Of a DNA stretch of 64,000 nucleotides, positions 42,507 to 51,207 are shown piece after piece. Position numbers and translations under genes: made by a program. Location of the stretch: positions 5,084,001 to 5,148,000 of the forward strand of contig NZ_CP009285.1 of the NCBI RefSeq assembly GCF_000758665.1, in the 5' to 3' direction. Within the stretch, counting starts at the first letter, position 1, and every line of letters starts with the position of its first letter. Under the pieces are notes generated by a model that had not been told where the DNA came from, did no database searches, and saw only the letters and a list, made by a program, of their open reading frames with translations. The DNA is from Paenibacillus borealis (GTDB lineage Bacteria; Bacillota; Bacilli; Paenibacillales; Paenibacillaceae).

Positions 42507-42932
42507 ATGGCAATCGATATTTACCTGAATTTTAACGGAAATACCCGGGAAGCTGTAGAATATTATGCTGAAGTATTCGGGACCGAACCTCCGCATATGA
42601 TGACTTTCGGCGAAGCTCCGCCCAACCCGTCCCACCCTCTGCCGGAAGAAGCCAAGCATCTGGTGATGCATGCCAACCTGAAGATTGCCGGCAGCACAGT
42701 AATGTTCTCGGATGTATTCCCCGGAATGCCGTATGTGGAAGGCAATAATATTAACCTGACGCTGATGGATACGGATGAAGATAAGATCAAAGACTGGTTC
42801 CATAAGCTCAAAGAAGGCGGCACGGTCAGCATGGAATTACAGAAGACCTTTTGGAGTCAATGTTACGGCAGCCTGAAGGACAAATTCGGCATCTACTGGC
42901 AGCTCAGCCACGATAACGGCCAGAACGGCTAA
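42507..42932 (+). CDS. VOC-family PhnB-like protein
   Basis: A 141-residue protein of the glyoxalase/VOC superfamily, PhnB/YjdN-like subgroup: 'IYLNFNGNTREAVEYYAEVFGTE', 'MTFGEAP', 'HLVMHANLKIAGSTVMFSDVFPGMPYVEGNNINLTLM', 'LKEGGTVSMELQKTFWSQCYGSLKDKFGIYWQLSH'. Two beta-alpha-beta-beta-beta modules give a small dimeric cup. Catalytic function in this subgroup is generally unknown. ATG 42507 is preceded by GAGGAG. It is a single-gene unit ended by a hairpin. Confidence 0.88.
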   Translation: MAIDIYLNFNGNTREAVEYYAEVFGTEPPHMMTFGEAPPNPSHPLPEEAKHLVMHANLKIAGSTVMFSDVFPGMPYVEGNNINLTLMDTDEDKIKDWFHKLKEGGTVSMELQKTFWSQCYGSLKDKFGIYWQLSHDNGQNG

Positions 42933-42968
42933 TCGCCTGAAGTTCATTTTTATATCAAAGACACCGGT

Positions 42969-43019
42969 AAGGATATGTTGAATCTTCCCCTTGGGAGAGC
43001 TGCATATCCTTTTATTATT
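42969..43019 (+). terminator. Intrinsic terminator
   Basis: AAGGATATG (42969-42977) pairs with CATATCCTT (43003-43011), followed by TTTATTATTT, after the PhnB-like gene. Confidence 0.75.
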
Positions 43020-43137
43020 TGCTCTTAGCCCTTTCCCTTACGAAGTTGTAACCCAATTGTTAATGCGCTTACATCATGTTATGTGTTTTAATTGAACTAA
43101 CGTTATGTATACATCCTACTGTAAAGGAGACTAACCT

Positions 43138-43542
43138 ATGGAAATATCCTCTTTTTTGCTGCCCAAAGATCAGGTGGCGTATATCACTTCCACGATCTCC
43201 ATGCGGGAAGCGCTGGAACAGCTGGAGAATCATTATTACTCCGCGATTCCGATTATTGACGAAGAAGGCAAATATGTTGGGACCTTGTCGGAAGGCGATC
43301 TGCTGTGGAAACTGAAGAACACCGAAGGTCTGAGTTTCGAGAATATGACCGGAGTGACCGTGAGTACCATTCAGCGTCATGTGCATAACGAGAGTGTAGA
43401 GATTCACGCCCAGATGGAGGATATGCTGACACTGGCTGCAGACCAGAATTTCGTGCCTGTTGTCGACAGCAGCGGAACCTTCCTCGGCATCATCCGCCGC
43501 AAGGATATCATCGAGTATTACACCCGGAATATTACCGATTAA
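43138..43542 (+). CDS. CBS-domain protein
   Basis: A 134-residue protein composed of one CBS pair: first repeat 'VAYITSTISMREALEQLENHYYSAIPIIDEEGKYVGTLSEGDLLWKL' and second repeat from 'VEIHAQMEDMLTLAADQNFVPVVDSSGTFLGIIRRKDIIEYY'. CBS pairs bind adenine nucleotides and act as energy or second-messenger sensors. No partner domain is fused. An AAAGGAG site precedes ATG 43138. It lies alone, convergent with the STAS gene. Confidence 0.92.
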   Translation: MEISSFLLPKDQVAYITSTISMREALEQLENHYYSAIPIIDEEGKYVGTLSEGDLLWKLKNTEGLSFENMTGVTVSTIQRHVHNESVEIHAQMEDMLTLAADQNFVPVVDSSGTFLGIIRRKDIIEYYTRNITD

Positions 43543-43590
43543 CATCATCCCGCCGCATTACGAAATCAGGTATTCATCCGCAGCACAGAC

Positions 43591-43626
43591 AAAAGGCAGG
43601 ACTGTCCTAAGGACGGTCCTGCCTTT
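43591..43626. terminator. Bidirectional intrinsic terminator
   Basis: AAAAGGCAGGACTGTCC (43591-43607) and GGACGGTCCTGCCTTTT (43610-43626) pair with one mismatch. It serves the CBS gene and the STAS operon from both sides. Confidence 0.9.
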
Positions 43627-43642
43627 TGCCAAATCAACAGAT

Positions 43643-43930
43643 CTATATAATTTCAAATACATTGGTCAAGCGGGTCAGCTCAAAAATCTTCCGGACATTG
43701 TCATTCATCCCCGTCAGCCTTATAGTACCGCCTGTCTCTACACATTTCTTGTACGAGCTGACAATCACTCCAAGTCCTGTGCTGTCAATGAAACGGCAGG
43801 CTCCGAAATCAAGCAGGAAGCTTGAATGGCCGTCAAGGATGTAACTCCGTACTTCTTCTCTGAAATGTCCGGCTTCCTCAACCGAGAACAGCTCCGGCAT
43901 CTCAATCCTAATCTCGATCAAGCTACTCAC
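43643..43930 (-). CDS. STAS-domain anti-sigma factor antagonist (RsbV/SpoIIAA-like)
   Basis: A 95-residue STAS protein. The phosphorylation site is Ser50 in 'LLDFGACRFIDSTGLGVIVSSYK', the classical Asp-Ser-Thr-Gly-Leu/Met-Gly loop. When unphosphorylated it should bind an RsbW-like kinase and release that kinase's partner. Its start overlaps the end of the chemoreceptor gene by eight bases, and the matching kinase and phosphatase genes lie further upstream in the same operon. No sigma factor gene is adjacent, so the final target is unknown. Confidence 0.92.
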   Translation of the reverse strand: MSSLIEIRIEMPELFSVEEAGHFREEVRSYILDGHSSFLLDFGACRFIDSTGLGVIVSSYKKCVETGGTIRLTGMNDNVRKIFELTRLTNVFEII

Positions 43931-45932
43931 CCCTGATTATAAATTTCTCAACAAGAATCTCCAGTTCATTGGCCATAGCACTGATCTCCTGGGCAGAAGC
44001 CGCGAAATTATTGACCGTTGCCGCCTGCTCTTCCGTTGCACTGGATACATTCTCTGTGTTCGCTGCTGCAAGCTCCGATATCGTGCCCATGGAATCAATC
44101 AGCTTGATAATCTGATCGGAGGTTGCTACTTCATCCCTGGTAATATCCAGTATCTCCTGCACATTCTCCGTAATCATCTCAACAGACTGAATGATATGCA
44201 CGAACGCGCGGTCCGTCTCATTCACAATGCTCACGCCGCTCTCCACCGCCTCTGCAGCGCCTCTCATGGAATCTACAGCCTGGGTAATCCGCGAGACCAT
44301 CTCACGGACCAGACCTGTAATCTCGCCGGCCTGTGCATGAGTCTCATCAGAGAGCTTCCGTACTTCACCAGCCACAACACTGAACCCCCGCCCATGCTCA
44401 CCGGCTCTGGCCGCTTCGATCGCAGCATTCAGCGCCAGCAGATTGGTCTGCTGGGCAATCTTGTTGATCGTTCCGATTATTGTAGATACCTTCTCAGACA
44501 ACCCGCTGACCGTCAGCAACAGCTCTTCCGTCTCTTTGGTGCTGCTGTGGATCGTATCCATAGCTTCCACCGTATGAATCACTCTGGCTCTGCCTTCCTG
44601 CGCCGCCTGATTCGTGTTGTCCGCATTACCGGAGGTAGCCGACGCTTTACTCTGCGCCAGCTGCACCAGACTGGATAGCTGTACAAGCACCTGGGAAGCA
44701 TTGACGACCGACTGATTGTTGTTCTCTGCACCGGAAGCAATCTCCTGGGTGCTGGAGCTGATTTCTTGTATCGATGCGCTGATCTCCTCTGAGGAGGCTG
44801 CCATTTCCTCGGACATGGAGGTTAAGGATACCGAACCTGCTCTCACCTTCTCGATAATGGCCTCCTGCTTGTCAATCATGGTATTGAACGATTCACTCAG
44901 CATCTGGAGCTCATCTCCGGAGCGGATTGAGGTATGAACGGTCAGATCACCGTCCCCGGCCAGGCCCATGGCTCTCTCCAGCTTCTTGATCGGATTCACA
45001 ATATTACGCGTGGTGAAGAAATACGCAGCCAGCATGGCAACGACGATAAAGCCCAGAATAATAATCAGCGTTGTATTACGGATTTCGTCTGCCGGAGCCA
45101 TATAATCCTGCACATTTGCCGTTGTGGCTACCACCCAGTTGCCTGCGGGCTGAAAGGAAACATATTTATGTACGCCTTCATAGGTGTAGAAGCCGTGGGC
45201 TGTTTCTCCGGCTTTCATCAGCTGGACCAGCTCATTCAATTCCGCATTGCTGTTGCCGTCCAGATTCTCCTTCAGGACCTTGTCCTGCTCAGGATGCGAG
45301 ACGATAAGGCCGGTACGGTCAATCATATATCCGTAGCCATGCTCTCCAATCTTCACCTCGGTTACCGGTGAAGCGATATTCTCAAACAAGGCGGTGCCGA
45401 TTAACACACCTGTAATCTGATTATTTACCTGCAGTGGTCTGGCAATCGCTATGATGTACTGATTCGTCTCCCGTGACAGAATAACTTCACTGACGGCGTC
45501 TTTGCCTTGCAGCGCTTCCTGGAAGTATTCACGGTCCAGCACATCAAGCTCGGGCGATTCAGAGCTGCTGGTAATCAGCGCCTTACCGTTTGTATCCGCG
45601 ATGATCAGCGATTCCAGCAGCTTGGCGTTGTCCTTCTGCACACCGGATACATAATTAAATGCTGTGCTTTTTAGTGATGCGGCAGAAGGATCCGCGGCGA
45701 ATTCAGCCAGTACGTTGTTCTTGCTGGCGATACCCAGACTATTGCCTGCCGCTTCAAGCTCGGCATCCACCGCTCTGGCTGAGGAATTAGTGGTTCCCCT
45801 TAGTTCCTCTTCAATCGTCTTCTGTAAGGCACCGGAAGCCAGTTGAAAGGATACAACGCCGGATATGCTCAGCGGCACACTGATAATCAGAAATAACAGG
45901 ATACTCATTTTGACTTTCAAACTTAATTTCAC
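43923..45932 (-). CDS. Methyl-accepting chemotaxis protein with a dCache sensor
   Basis: A 669-residue chemoreceptor. Membrane segments at about 8-28 and 283-303 enclose a dCache_1-type sensor ('ALQGKDAVSEVILSRETNQYIIAIARPLQVNNQITGVLIGTALFENIA', 'IGEHGYGYMIDRTGLIVSHPEQDKVL'), which usually binds amino acids or other small molecules. A HAMP domain and a signalling hairpin follow, with tip '[40 protein letters not shown]'. It is encoded between an RsbW-like kinase and a STAS protein, not next to che genes, so it may feed the partner-switching proteins, the general chemotaxis array, or both. Confidence 0.93.
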   Translation of the reverse strand: MKLSLKVKMSILLFLIISVPLSISGVVSFQLASGALQKTIEEELRGTTNSSARAVDAELEAAGNSLGIASKNNVLAEFAADPSAASLKSTAFNYVSGVQKDNAKLLESLIIADTNGKALITSSSESPELDVLDREYFQEALQGKDAVSEVILSRETNQYIIAIARPLQVNNQITGVLIGTALFENIASPVTEVKIGEHGYGYMIDRTGLIVSHPEQDKVLKENLDGNSNAELNELVQLMKAGETAHGFYTYEGVHKYVSFQPAGNWVVATTANVQDYMAPADEIRNTTLIIILGFIVVAMLAAYFFTTRNIVNPIKKLERAMGLAGDGDLTVHTSIRSGDELQMLSESFNTMIDKQEAIIEKVRAGSVSLTSMSEEMAASSEEISASIQEISSSTQEIASGAENNNQSVVNASQVLVQLSSLVQLAQSKASATSGNADNTNQAAQEGRARVIHTVEAMDTIHSSTKETEELLLTVSGLSEKVSTIIGTINKIAQQTNLLALNAAIEAARAGEHGRGFSVVAGEVRKLSDETHAQAGEITGLVREMVSRITQAVDSMRGAAEAVESGVSIVNETDRAFVHIIQSVEMITENVQEILDITRDEVATSDQIIKLIDSMGTISELAAANTENVSSATEEQAATVNNFAASAQEISAMANELEILVEKFIIRGE

Positions 45933-45953
45933 CGAATTCTCCCCTTTGTAAAT

Positions 45954-46346
45954 CTATGAGGGACAGATACTCTTGCTGATGTACATCGTATGATGTATCA
46001 TCTCTGCACTGTCCGAGAAACAGCGGATCAGGTACAATCCTCTTCCCCCTTCTTCCAATAACTCATCGCTCCCGATCGCCTCCGGGAACACCAGCTTGCC
46101 ATCCCCGGCCCCCGAATCCTCTATCTGCAGCTTCAGCAGCTGATCCATCAGCAGATAGCGTATGGTAATCGGTTTGCTGCAATCACTGAGGTTCCCGTGG
46201 TAATAGGCATTGGTTACCGCTTCGATCAGAATCAGGCGGATATCAAACGCATAGGCTTCTAATTCAAGCTCTTGAATGATGCCGTCAATGACCATCTGAT
46301 GACGCTCCAGCCCGTGAAGCATCACTTCCTTATGAACAGCTCCCAT
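45954..46346 (-). CDS. RsbW/SpoIIAB-like serine kinase (HATPase_c_2)
   Basis: A 130-residue GHKL ATPase. The N-box is 'LILIEAVTNAYYHGNLSD', the G1 box 'IEDSGAGD' and the G2 box 'EEGGRGLYLIRCFSD'. There is no His-kinase dimerisation domain, so it is of the anti-sigma/serine kinase type that phosphorylates a STAS antagonist (here probably Ser50 of the downstream STAS protein). The gene lies between the PP2C phosphatase gene (84 bases upstream) and the chemoreceptor gene (21 bases downstream). Confidence 0.9.
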   Translation of the reverse strand: MGAVHKEVMLHGLERHQMVIDGIIQELELEAYAFDIRLILIEAVTNAYYHGNLSDCSKPITIRYLLMDQLLKLQIEDSGAGDGKLVFPEAIGSDELLEEGGRGLYLIRCFSDSAEMIHHTMYISKSICPS

Positions 46347-46429
46347 GACTCACTCCTTAAAAGTTCTGTAATCACCGCTCTGCTGATGTTTCTGTCAAAG
46401 CACAGCCTTGCAGCAGGAATATCCGTCCG

Positions 46430-47860
46430 TCACTTGATATTCAAACCGAGCCAGGTGCAGTCATCCTGCAGCGCTGCCCCGGCAAACCTCTCCAGCAGAT
46501 AACCATACTCCCGTCCCAGCTCATCACTGTCAAACAGCAGTTCCATCCCGTCGCTATAGAAGCAAAAGCGGTCCCCGGATCGAAACGGGATGGTCTTCTC
46601 CTCAAATTCACTGCTCTCGAACATGCCGAGTGGAGCCCCTTTAACGGTAATCCTCTCGCAGTCCCTGCCGCGGGGAACATAGAGAAACTCGTTAATTCCG
46701 GCTCCGGCTGCCTTGAGCAGTCCCGCTTCGAAGTCGAGCAGGAAGCAGCAGCCCGCGATATAATCCTCGCCCAGATGCTGCAGTGCTTTGTAATTCAGAT
46801 CGTTCAGTACCTGTACGGGGTCCTGTGTGCATGATAGGCTGTCCATGAACAGCACGCGGAGGGCCGAGATATTCAGCGCTGCAGTAATCCCCTTACCGGT
46901 CACATCGCCGATAATGCCAATGACCTGCTCCTCATTGACTTTATGGAAGATGAAGAAATCGCCGCTTAAGGTTCTGGCCGGAATGTACAGCTTCTCCAGG
47001 ACCGCCTTGCTGTCCAGCGGAAAGGATACCGCGTGCCGGTGCTCCTGAAGCCGGACCGCCCGCTCCACTTCCCTCTTACTCTCGGTGATATCCCTGAACA
47101 CCAGCTGCAGTGCCTTCGCTTCTTCATATATTACCGGCACTCCGGAAATTTCAAGATCAAAGATACGGTTGTCCTGCCGCCTGATCAGCCGCTGTTCAAT
47201 GCGGAAGCGTTCTTTCAGCAGACCCGTTGTCTTGAGCTTGTTATGCTCCGCACTCTGGAAGTACACCTCATTGAAGAAATCCTCAATCCTTTTGCCGATC
47301 AGTTCCTGCTTCTTGGCGCCGAACATCCGCTCTGTCTGCTTATTGGCGAACAGGATGGTGCCGCCGCTGTAGACCAGAATAGCCTCCGGGCACAGCTCGA
47401 CCAGATCTCTGTACCGTTCTTCACTTTCTCTAAGCCGCTGCTCCGAACGGACACGTTCGCTGATATCGTGAATTACGGTGTATACACAGTTTTTGCCCAG
47501 CATCGTCATCATGCCGGTATGAACCTCCACATCAATGGGCTCCCCGCTGGCCAGGACATGCCGGTCGATGAACACCCGGTTCTTCTCCTCACTACCCACA
47601 GGCAGCGCCTTCTGTACAAATTCCTGAACCCCCGATTTCCGGTCAGCCGCCAGATCGCAGATCAGAAGCTGTCTGAATTGCCGGATGCTGTAGCCATAGA
47701 ATTCGCATGCTGCCCGGTTGGCATCAGCAATTCCGCCGTTCTCCGGGTCCACCAGCAATGTAATGAGATGATTATTCTCATAGATGCAGCCATAATGCTC
47801 CATGCACTGTGCCGGGCTGGGGGAGCGATGCAGATTCTTACACGGTTTATCTGTTGCCAT
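46430..47860 (-). CDS. PAS-PAS PP2C phosphatase (RsbU/SpoIIE type)
   Basis: A 476-residue regulatory phosphatase. Two PAS domains span about 25-140 ('LVDPENGGIADANRAACEFYGYS') and 145-265 ('LCPEAILVYSGGTILFANKQTERMFGAKKQELIGKRIEDFF'). The C-terminal SpoIIE-type PP2C domain has 'ARTLSGDFFIFHKVNEEQVIGIIGDVTGKGITAALNISALR' and 'FRSGDRFCFYSDGMELLFD', with the Asp residues that bind Mn or Mg. It should dephosphorylate the STAS protein of the same operon. It has no membrane segment. It is the first gene of the four-gene operon. Confidence 0.92.
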   Translation of the reverse strand: MATDKPCKNLHRSPSPAQCMEHYGCIYENNHLITLLVDPENGGIADANRAACEFYGYSIRQFRQLLICDLAADRKSGVQEFVQKALPVGSEEKNRVFIDRHVLASGEPIDVEVHTGMMTMLGKNCVYTVIHDISERVRSEQRLRESEERYRDLVELCPEAILVYSGGTILFANKQTERMFGAKKQELIGKRIEDFFNEVYFQSAEHNKLKTTGLLKERFRIEQRLIRRQDNRIFDLEISGVPVIYEEAKALQLVFRDITESKREVERAVRLQEHRHAVSFPLDSKAVLEKLYIPARTLSGDFFIFHKVNEEQVIGIIGDVTGKGITAALNISALRVLFMDSLSCTQDPVQVLNDLNYKALQHLGEDYIAGCCFLLDFEAGLLKAAGAGINEFLYVPRGRDCERITVKGAPLGMFESSEFEEKTIPFRSGDRFCFYSDGMELLFDSDELGREYGYLLERFAGAALQDDCTWLGLNIK

Positions 47861-47950
47861 TTCACAAGCCTCTATTCTCTTCAGCTTTTAAGTCTCCATT
47901 ATATTCAATAGATCTGAGATAAGCCGTGAATTCCGACACAGTTAGACAGA

Positions 47951-47995
47951 AAAACCCGGACTGCGGCATGAAAACATGACCATAGTCCGGGTTTT
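47951..47995 (-). terminator. Intrinsic terminator of the map gene
   Basis: AAAACCCGGACT (47951-47962) and AGTCCGGGTTTT (47984-47995) pair perfectly. On the minus strand the stem is followed by a T-run. It lies between map and the upstream region of the PP2C operon. Confidence 0.88.
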
Positions 47996-48034
47996 ACCTT
48001 ACATTCTTCATAATATTGCAGGCAGAAGCTGATC

Positions 48035-48781
48035 TTACAGCTCTGTCAAAATAATTGTGCCCTGCGGAGTTACCGCCAGCGTATGCTCATATTGTGCCGA
48101 CAATCCGCCGTCAAAGGTACGCGCTGTCCACCCGTCCGCATCGATCTTGGTCCTGTAGCTCCCGGTGTTCAGCATAGGTTCAATGGTGAATACCATACCT
48201 TCCTTAATGCGCGGGCCTTTGCCAGCCGGTCCATAGTGAGGCACATCCGGTTTTTCATGCATTTCGGAGCCGATGCCGTGCCCGATGAAATCACGGACCA
48301 CGGAGAAGCCGTTAGCTTCCGCGTATACCTGGATGGCATGGGCGACATCACCGATCCGGTTGCCGGCCACCGCCTGCTCAATTCCTTTGAACATTGACTC
48401 TTTGGTGGTAGTCAGCAATTTGTCCGCCTGCTCACTAATTGTGCCAACGCCATAGGACCAGGCCGAATCAGCCAGCCAGCCGTTTAAGTTAACTACCATG
48501 TCAATCGTTACAATATCTCCATCCTTCAGTTCCTCATGCTTGGGGAAGCCGTGGCAGATGACATCATTCACGGATGCACAGGTCGCATATGGATATCCAT
48601 GATAGCCTTTTTGTTCAGGGGTAGCGCCTTGGGAGAGAATGAACTTCTCAGCAAACTGGTCAATCTCCCAGGTCGTAATTCCGGGCTTGAGCATCTGAGC
48701 GATTTGCCGGTGGCACTCAGCCAATATTTTGCCGGCTGCGCGCATTTTCTCAATCTCTTCCATCGTTTTCATGATGATCAT
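48035..48781 (-). CDS. map: Type I methionine aminopeptidase
   Basis: A 248-residue enzyme that removes the initiator Met from new proteins. The metal-binding residues can be read: His in 'GYHGYPYATCASVNDVICHGFP', Asp in 'GDIVTIDMVV' and 'GWLADSAWSYGVG', His in 'DFIGHGIGSEMHEKPDVPHYG', Glu in 'FTIEPMLN' and Glu in 'QYEHTLAVT'. There is no N-terminal SEC-C zinc motif. ATG 48781 is preceded by a GAGG site at proper distance. It stands outside the ribosomal protein cluster where many Firmicutes carry map, so it may be a second copy. Confidence 0.95.
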   Translation of the reverse strand: MIIMKTMEEIEKMRAAGKILAECHRQIAQMLKPGITTWEIDQFAEKFILSQGATPEQKGYHGYPYATCASVNDVICHGFPKHEELKDGDIVTIDMVVNLNGWLADSAWSYGVGTISEQADKLLTTTKESMFKGIEQAVAGNRIGDVAHAIQVYAEANGFSVVRDFIGHGIGSEMHEKPDVPHYGPAGKGPRIKEGMVFTIEPMLNTGSYRTKIDADGWTARTFDGGLSAQYEHTLAVTPQGTIILTEL

Positions 48782-48973
48782 TAAATTCGCCTCTTCTGTA
48801 CAGAATCCATTGCCCGCAGGTAATGGCTCTTGGTTATGATTTTGTAGTGCTACTCTATATTATGTAAGAAAACCGCCGGAAATCCAAATTCATTCTTTGA
48901 ATTGTAGCAAATTTACTGCTTTCTCATAAAATAAAACAGTGCAGGGTTGAGTAAGGAGGGATTCCAGCAGCGC

Positions 48974-50038
48974 ATGAACAAGAAAACGAAACACCGTATC
49001 AGAACCACCGGCAAAACCATTCGGCTGCATCCCAGATCCAGAAAGCTTATTGCTCATACGGTGATCCGGGCACTCAAAAATATAAATATAATGCAGCAGC
49101 AATCATCCGCTAATCTTCCGCAGCCTGCCAGGGCCGTTGAGTTCAAAAAACTGCGGATTCTACTCGTATCCTCCATGTCGGGAGAGGAGCTGTGGCAGAC
49201 CGAACAGCTGATTGCCGACCAGTTCAGGCTGCTTACCAAAGAAGTTGTAGCCATCAAGGCATACCAGAGCTTCTCTACAGCGCTGGTTCAGCTCAATCCG
49301 GATCTGCTGCTGGTCGTGGGCAGCGATGCAGACTTCTCGGACAATGATCTGGAGGTAATCCGCAGAGCCACTCTCAAAAAAGCAATCTGGCTCACCGACA
49401 GCTCCGGCACGAGCAGCTCCACCGGCCGGCTGGCAGCTCTGTTTAACTATGTATTTACGCAAAACATGTATCATATCCCTTTTTATCAGCACTCCGGCAG
49501 CAGTTCTGTTAATTATCTGCCTTTTGCTGCGGACCGGAACATCTTCAGCCCCAAATATGTGGATGACGCTTACCGCTGTGACCTGCTGCTGCTTGGAGAC
49601 GTACTTCCAGCCGGAATAGCCTACTTTCACGAACTCTCTCCGCAGCTCAGCGGTTGTAAGGTTTATGCAGCCGGCAAAGGCTGGGAGGAATATCCCGAAA
49701 TTACCCTGGTGTCTCCTGGTACAGAGCTGCAGGATTATTACAATGGGGCCGAGATCATTATCCACTGGGGGCAGCCGCCGCTTCGAGCTTTTCAAATCGC
49801 TTCCTGCGGCGCTGTCCAGCTGGCAGAAGATCATCCCAATCTGTATGCATATATGAATCCCGGTGAAGACATCATCACATATCACACCAGCCGGGAATTG
49901 AGTGAGAAGCTCAGCTACTACCGAGATCACCCGGAGTCCGCAAGGACGGTGGCTACCCGTGCCTTGTGGAGGAGCACCTATGATTACTCATTTATGCAAA
50001 TAACGGCGAAACTGCTGCATACTGTTTTTAACAGCTAA
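48974..50038 (+). CDS. CgeB-like spore-associated glycosyltransferase-type protein
   Basis: A 354-residue protein. The N-terminus is very basic (MNKKTKHRIRTTGKTIRLHPRSRK). The centre and C-terminus follow the CgeB/glycosyltransferase-1-like pattern: 'LLLVVGSD', 'KKAIWLTDSSG', 'NYVFTQNMYHIPFYQHSGSSSVNYLPFAADRNIFSP', 'CDLLLLGDVLPAGIAYFHELSP', 'YNGAEIIIHWGQPPLRAFQIASCGAVQLAEDHPNLYAYMNPGEDIITYHT'. Relatives act in modification of the spore surface. ATG 48974 follows GGAGGG by 13 bases. The next gene in the same direction is a WbsX-like protein, 60 bases on. Confidence 0.78.
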   Translation: MNKKTKHRIRTTGKTIRLHPRSRKLIAHTVIRALKNINIMQQQSSANLPQPARAVEFKKLRILLVSSMSGEELWQTEQLIADQFRLLTKEVVAIKAYQSFSTALVQLNPDLLLVVGSDADFSDNDLEVIRRATLKKAIWLTDSSGTSSSTGRLAALFNYVFTQNMYHIPFYQHSGSSSVNYLPFAADRNIFSPKYVDDAYRCDLLLLGDVLPAGIAYFHELSPQLSGCKVYAAGKGWEEYPEITLVSPGTELQDYYNGAEIIIHWGQPPLRAFQIASCGAVQLAEDHPNLYAYMNPGEDIITYHTSRELSEKLSYYRDHPESARTVATRALWRSTYDYSFMQITAKLLHTVFNS

Positions 50039-50098
50039 ACGGGGCAGCCTGCAACTATAACCAGTGATTATCTGCAGCAGAATTGGGAGGTAGGTGGA

Positions 50099-51181
50099 TT
50101 GAAGCTCATCGCTTTTTTATTGCCGCAATTTCATGTTATTCCCGAGAACAGCCTGTGGTGGGGGGAAGGCTTCACAGAATGGACCAACACCAGGAAAGCT
50201 GTTCCGCTCTACTCAGGACATCAACAGCCCAAGGAACCGCTCGAACAGTATTATTATGACCTGACAGACGCTGCAGCGAGAAACTGGCAGGCAGAAGTAG
50301 CCAAAGCCTACGGCATCTATGGTTTCTGCTACTACCATTACTGGTTCAAGGGCAAGCCGCTGCTGGAGCAGCCCCTGAAGCAGATTATGAAATCCGGCGA
50401 GCCGGACTTTCCGTTCTGCCTCTCCTGGGCGAATGAATCCTGGACCCGGAAATGGGACGGCGGAGAGCATGAAGTGCTGATCCGCCAGGATTATGGAGAT
50501 GAACCGGATTGGGAGAATCACTTTCATGAGCTGCTGGGCGCCTTCAGGGATAAGCGTTATATCCGCATCGGCAACAAACCGTTATTCATCATATATAGAC
50601 CGGGAAACATTCCCCGCTGTGAAGAGATGCTGCGTTTCTGGAATTCTCTCGCGTTGCAGAATGGTCTGGAAGGCATTTATTTTGTCCGCACATTGGGCGG
50701 TTTCGACATTCCGGGCCAGGGGGGCTTTGAGGCCAATGTGGAATTCGAGCCGCATTACACCTTTGCCCACGGCAACACAGAACGTCTGTGGAACTACATG
50801 ATCATCGAAGGTCAGGAGCATCTCGTCTTCGACTATGACCAGGTCTGGCTGTCGATCCTGAGCCGCTCTCCCCACCGGAACGGAGGCAAGATATTTCCGG
50901 GAGCCTACGTGAACTGGGATAACACCCCGCGGCTAGGCAAAAGGGGACAGAGCTGTATAGGGGCTTCGCCGCACAAGTTCGGCTGGTATCTAGCGAAGCA
51001 GATCGAGAGAGCCAGAACCCTGTATCAGAGTGAGTTCCTCTTCATTAATGCATGGAATGAATGGGCTGAAGGCGCATTTCTGGAGCCGGACCAGCAGCAT
51101 CGCTTCCGTTATCTCGAAGAGGTCAAGAAAGCGCTGGAACAGACGGGAAGCCTTCCTTCCGTGAATTCCGGCAACCCGTAA
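50099..51181 (+). CDS. WbsX-like glycan-modifying protein (GH99-like)
   Basis: A 360-residue protein with the full pattern of the WbsX family: 'AFLLPQFHVIPENSLWWGEGFTEWTNTRKAVPLYSGHQQPKEPLEQYYYDLTD', 'YGIYGFCYYHYWFKGKPLLEQPL', 'FPFCLSWANESWTRKWDG', 'GNKPLFIIYRPGNIP' and 'FLFINAWNEWAEGAFLEPDQQ'. Members are found in O-antigen, S-layer and capsule glycan clusters and have a GH99-like TIM barrel. The start is TTG 50099 after GGGAGGTAGG. It probably works with the CgeB-like protein on a surface or spore glycan. Confidence 0.88.
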   Translation: MKLIAFLLPQFHVIPENSLWWGEGFTEWTNTRKAVPLYSGHQQPKEPLEQYYYDLTDAAARNWQAEVAKAYGIYGFCYYHYWFKGKPLLEQPLKQIMKSGEPDFPFCLSWANESWTRKWDGGEHEVLIRQDYGDEPDWENHFHELLGAFRDKRYIRIGNKPLFIIYRPGNIPRCEEMLRFWNSLALQNGLEGIYFVRTLGGFDIPGQGGFEANVEFEPHYTFAHGNTERLWNYMIIEGQEHLVFDYDQVWLSILSRSPHRNGGKIFPGAYVNWDNTPRLGKRGQSCIGASPHKFGWYLAKQIERARTLYQSEFLFINAWNEWAEGAFLEPDQQHRFRYLEEVKKALEQTGSLPSVNSGNP

Positions 51182-51207
51182 GACCGGCTCAGGCAGCCTG
51201 TATTACA

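Noticed and set aside
47033..47911. Plus-strand frame of 292 codons opposite the PP2C phosphatase gene
   Set aside because: It is antisense to PAS and PP2C domains with all motifs in place. No family resemblance.
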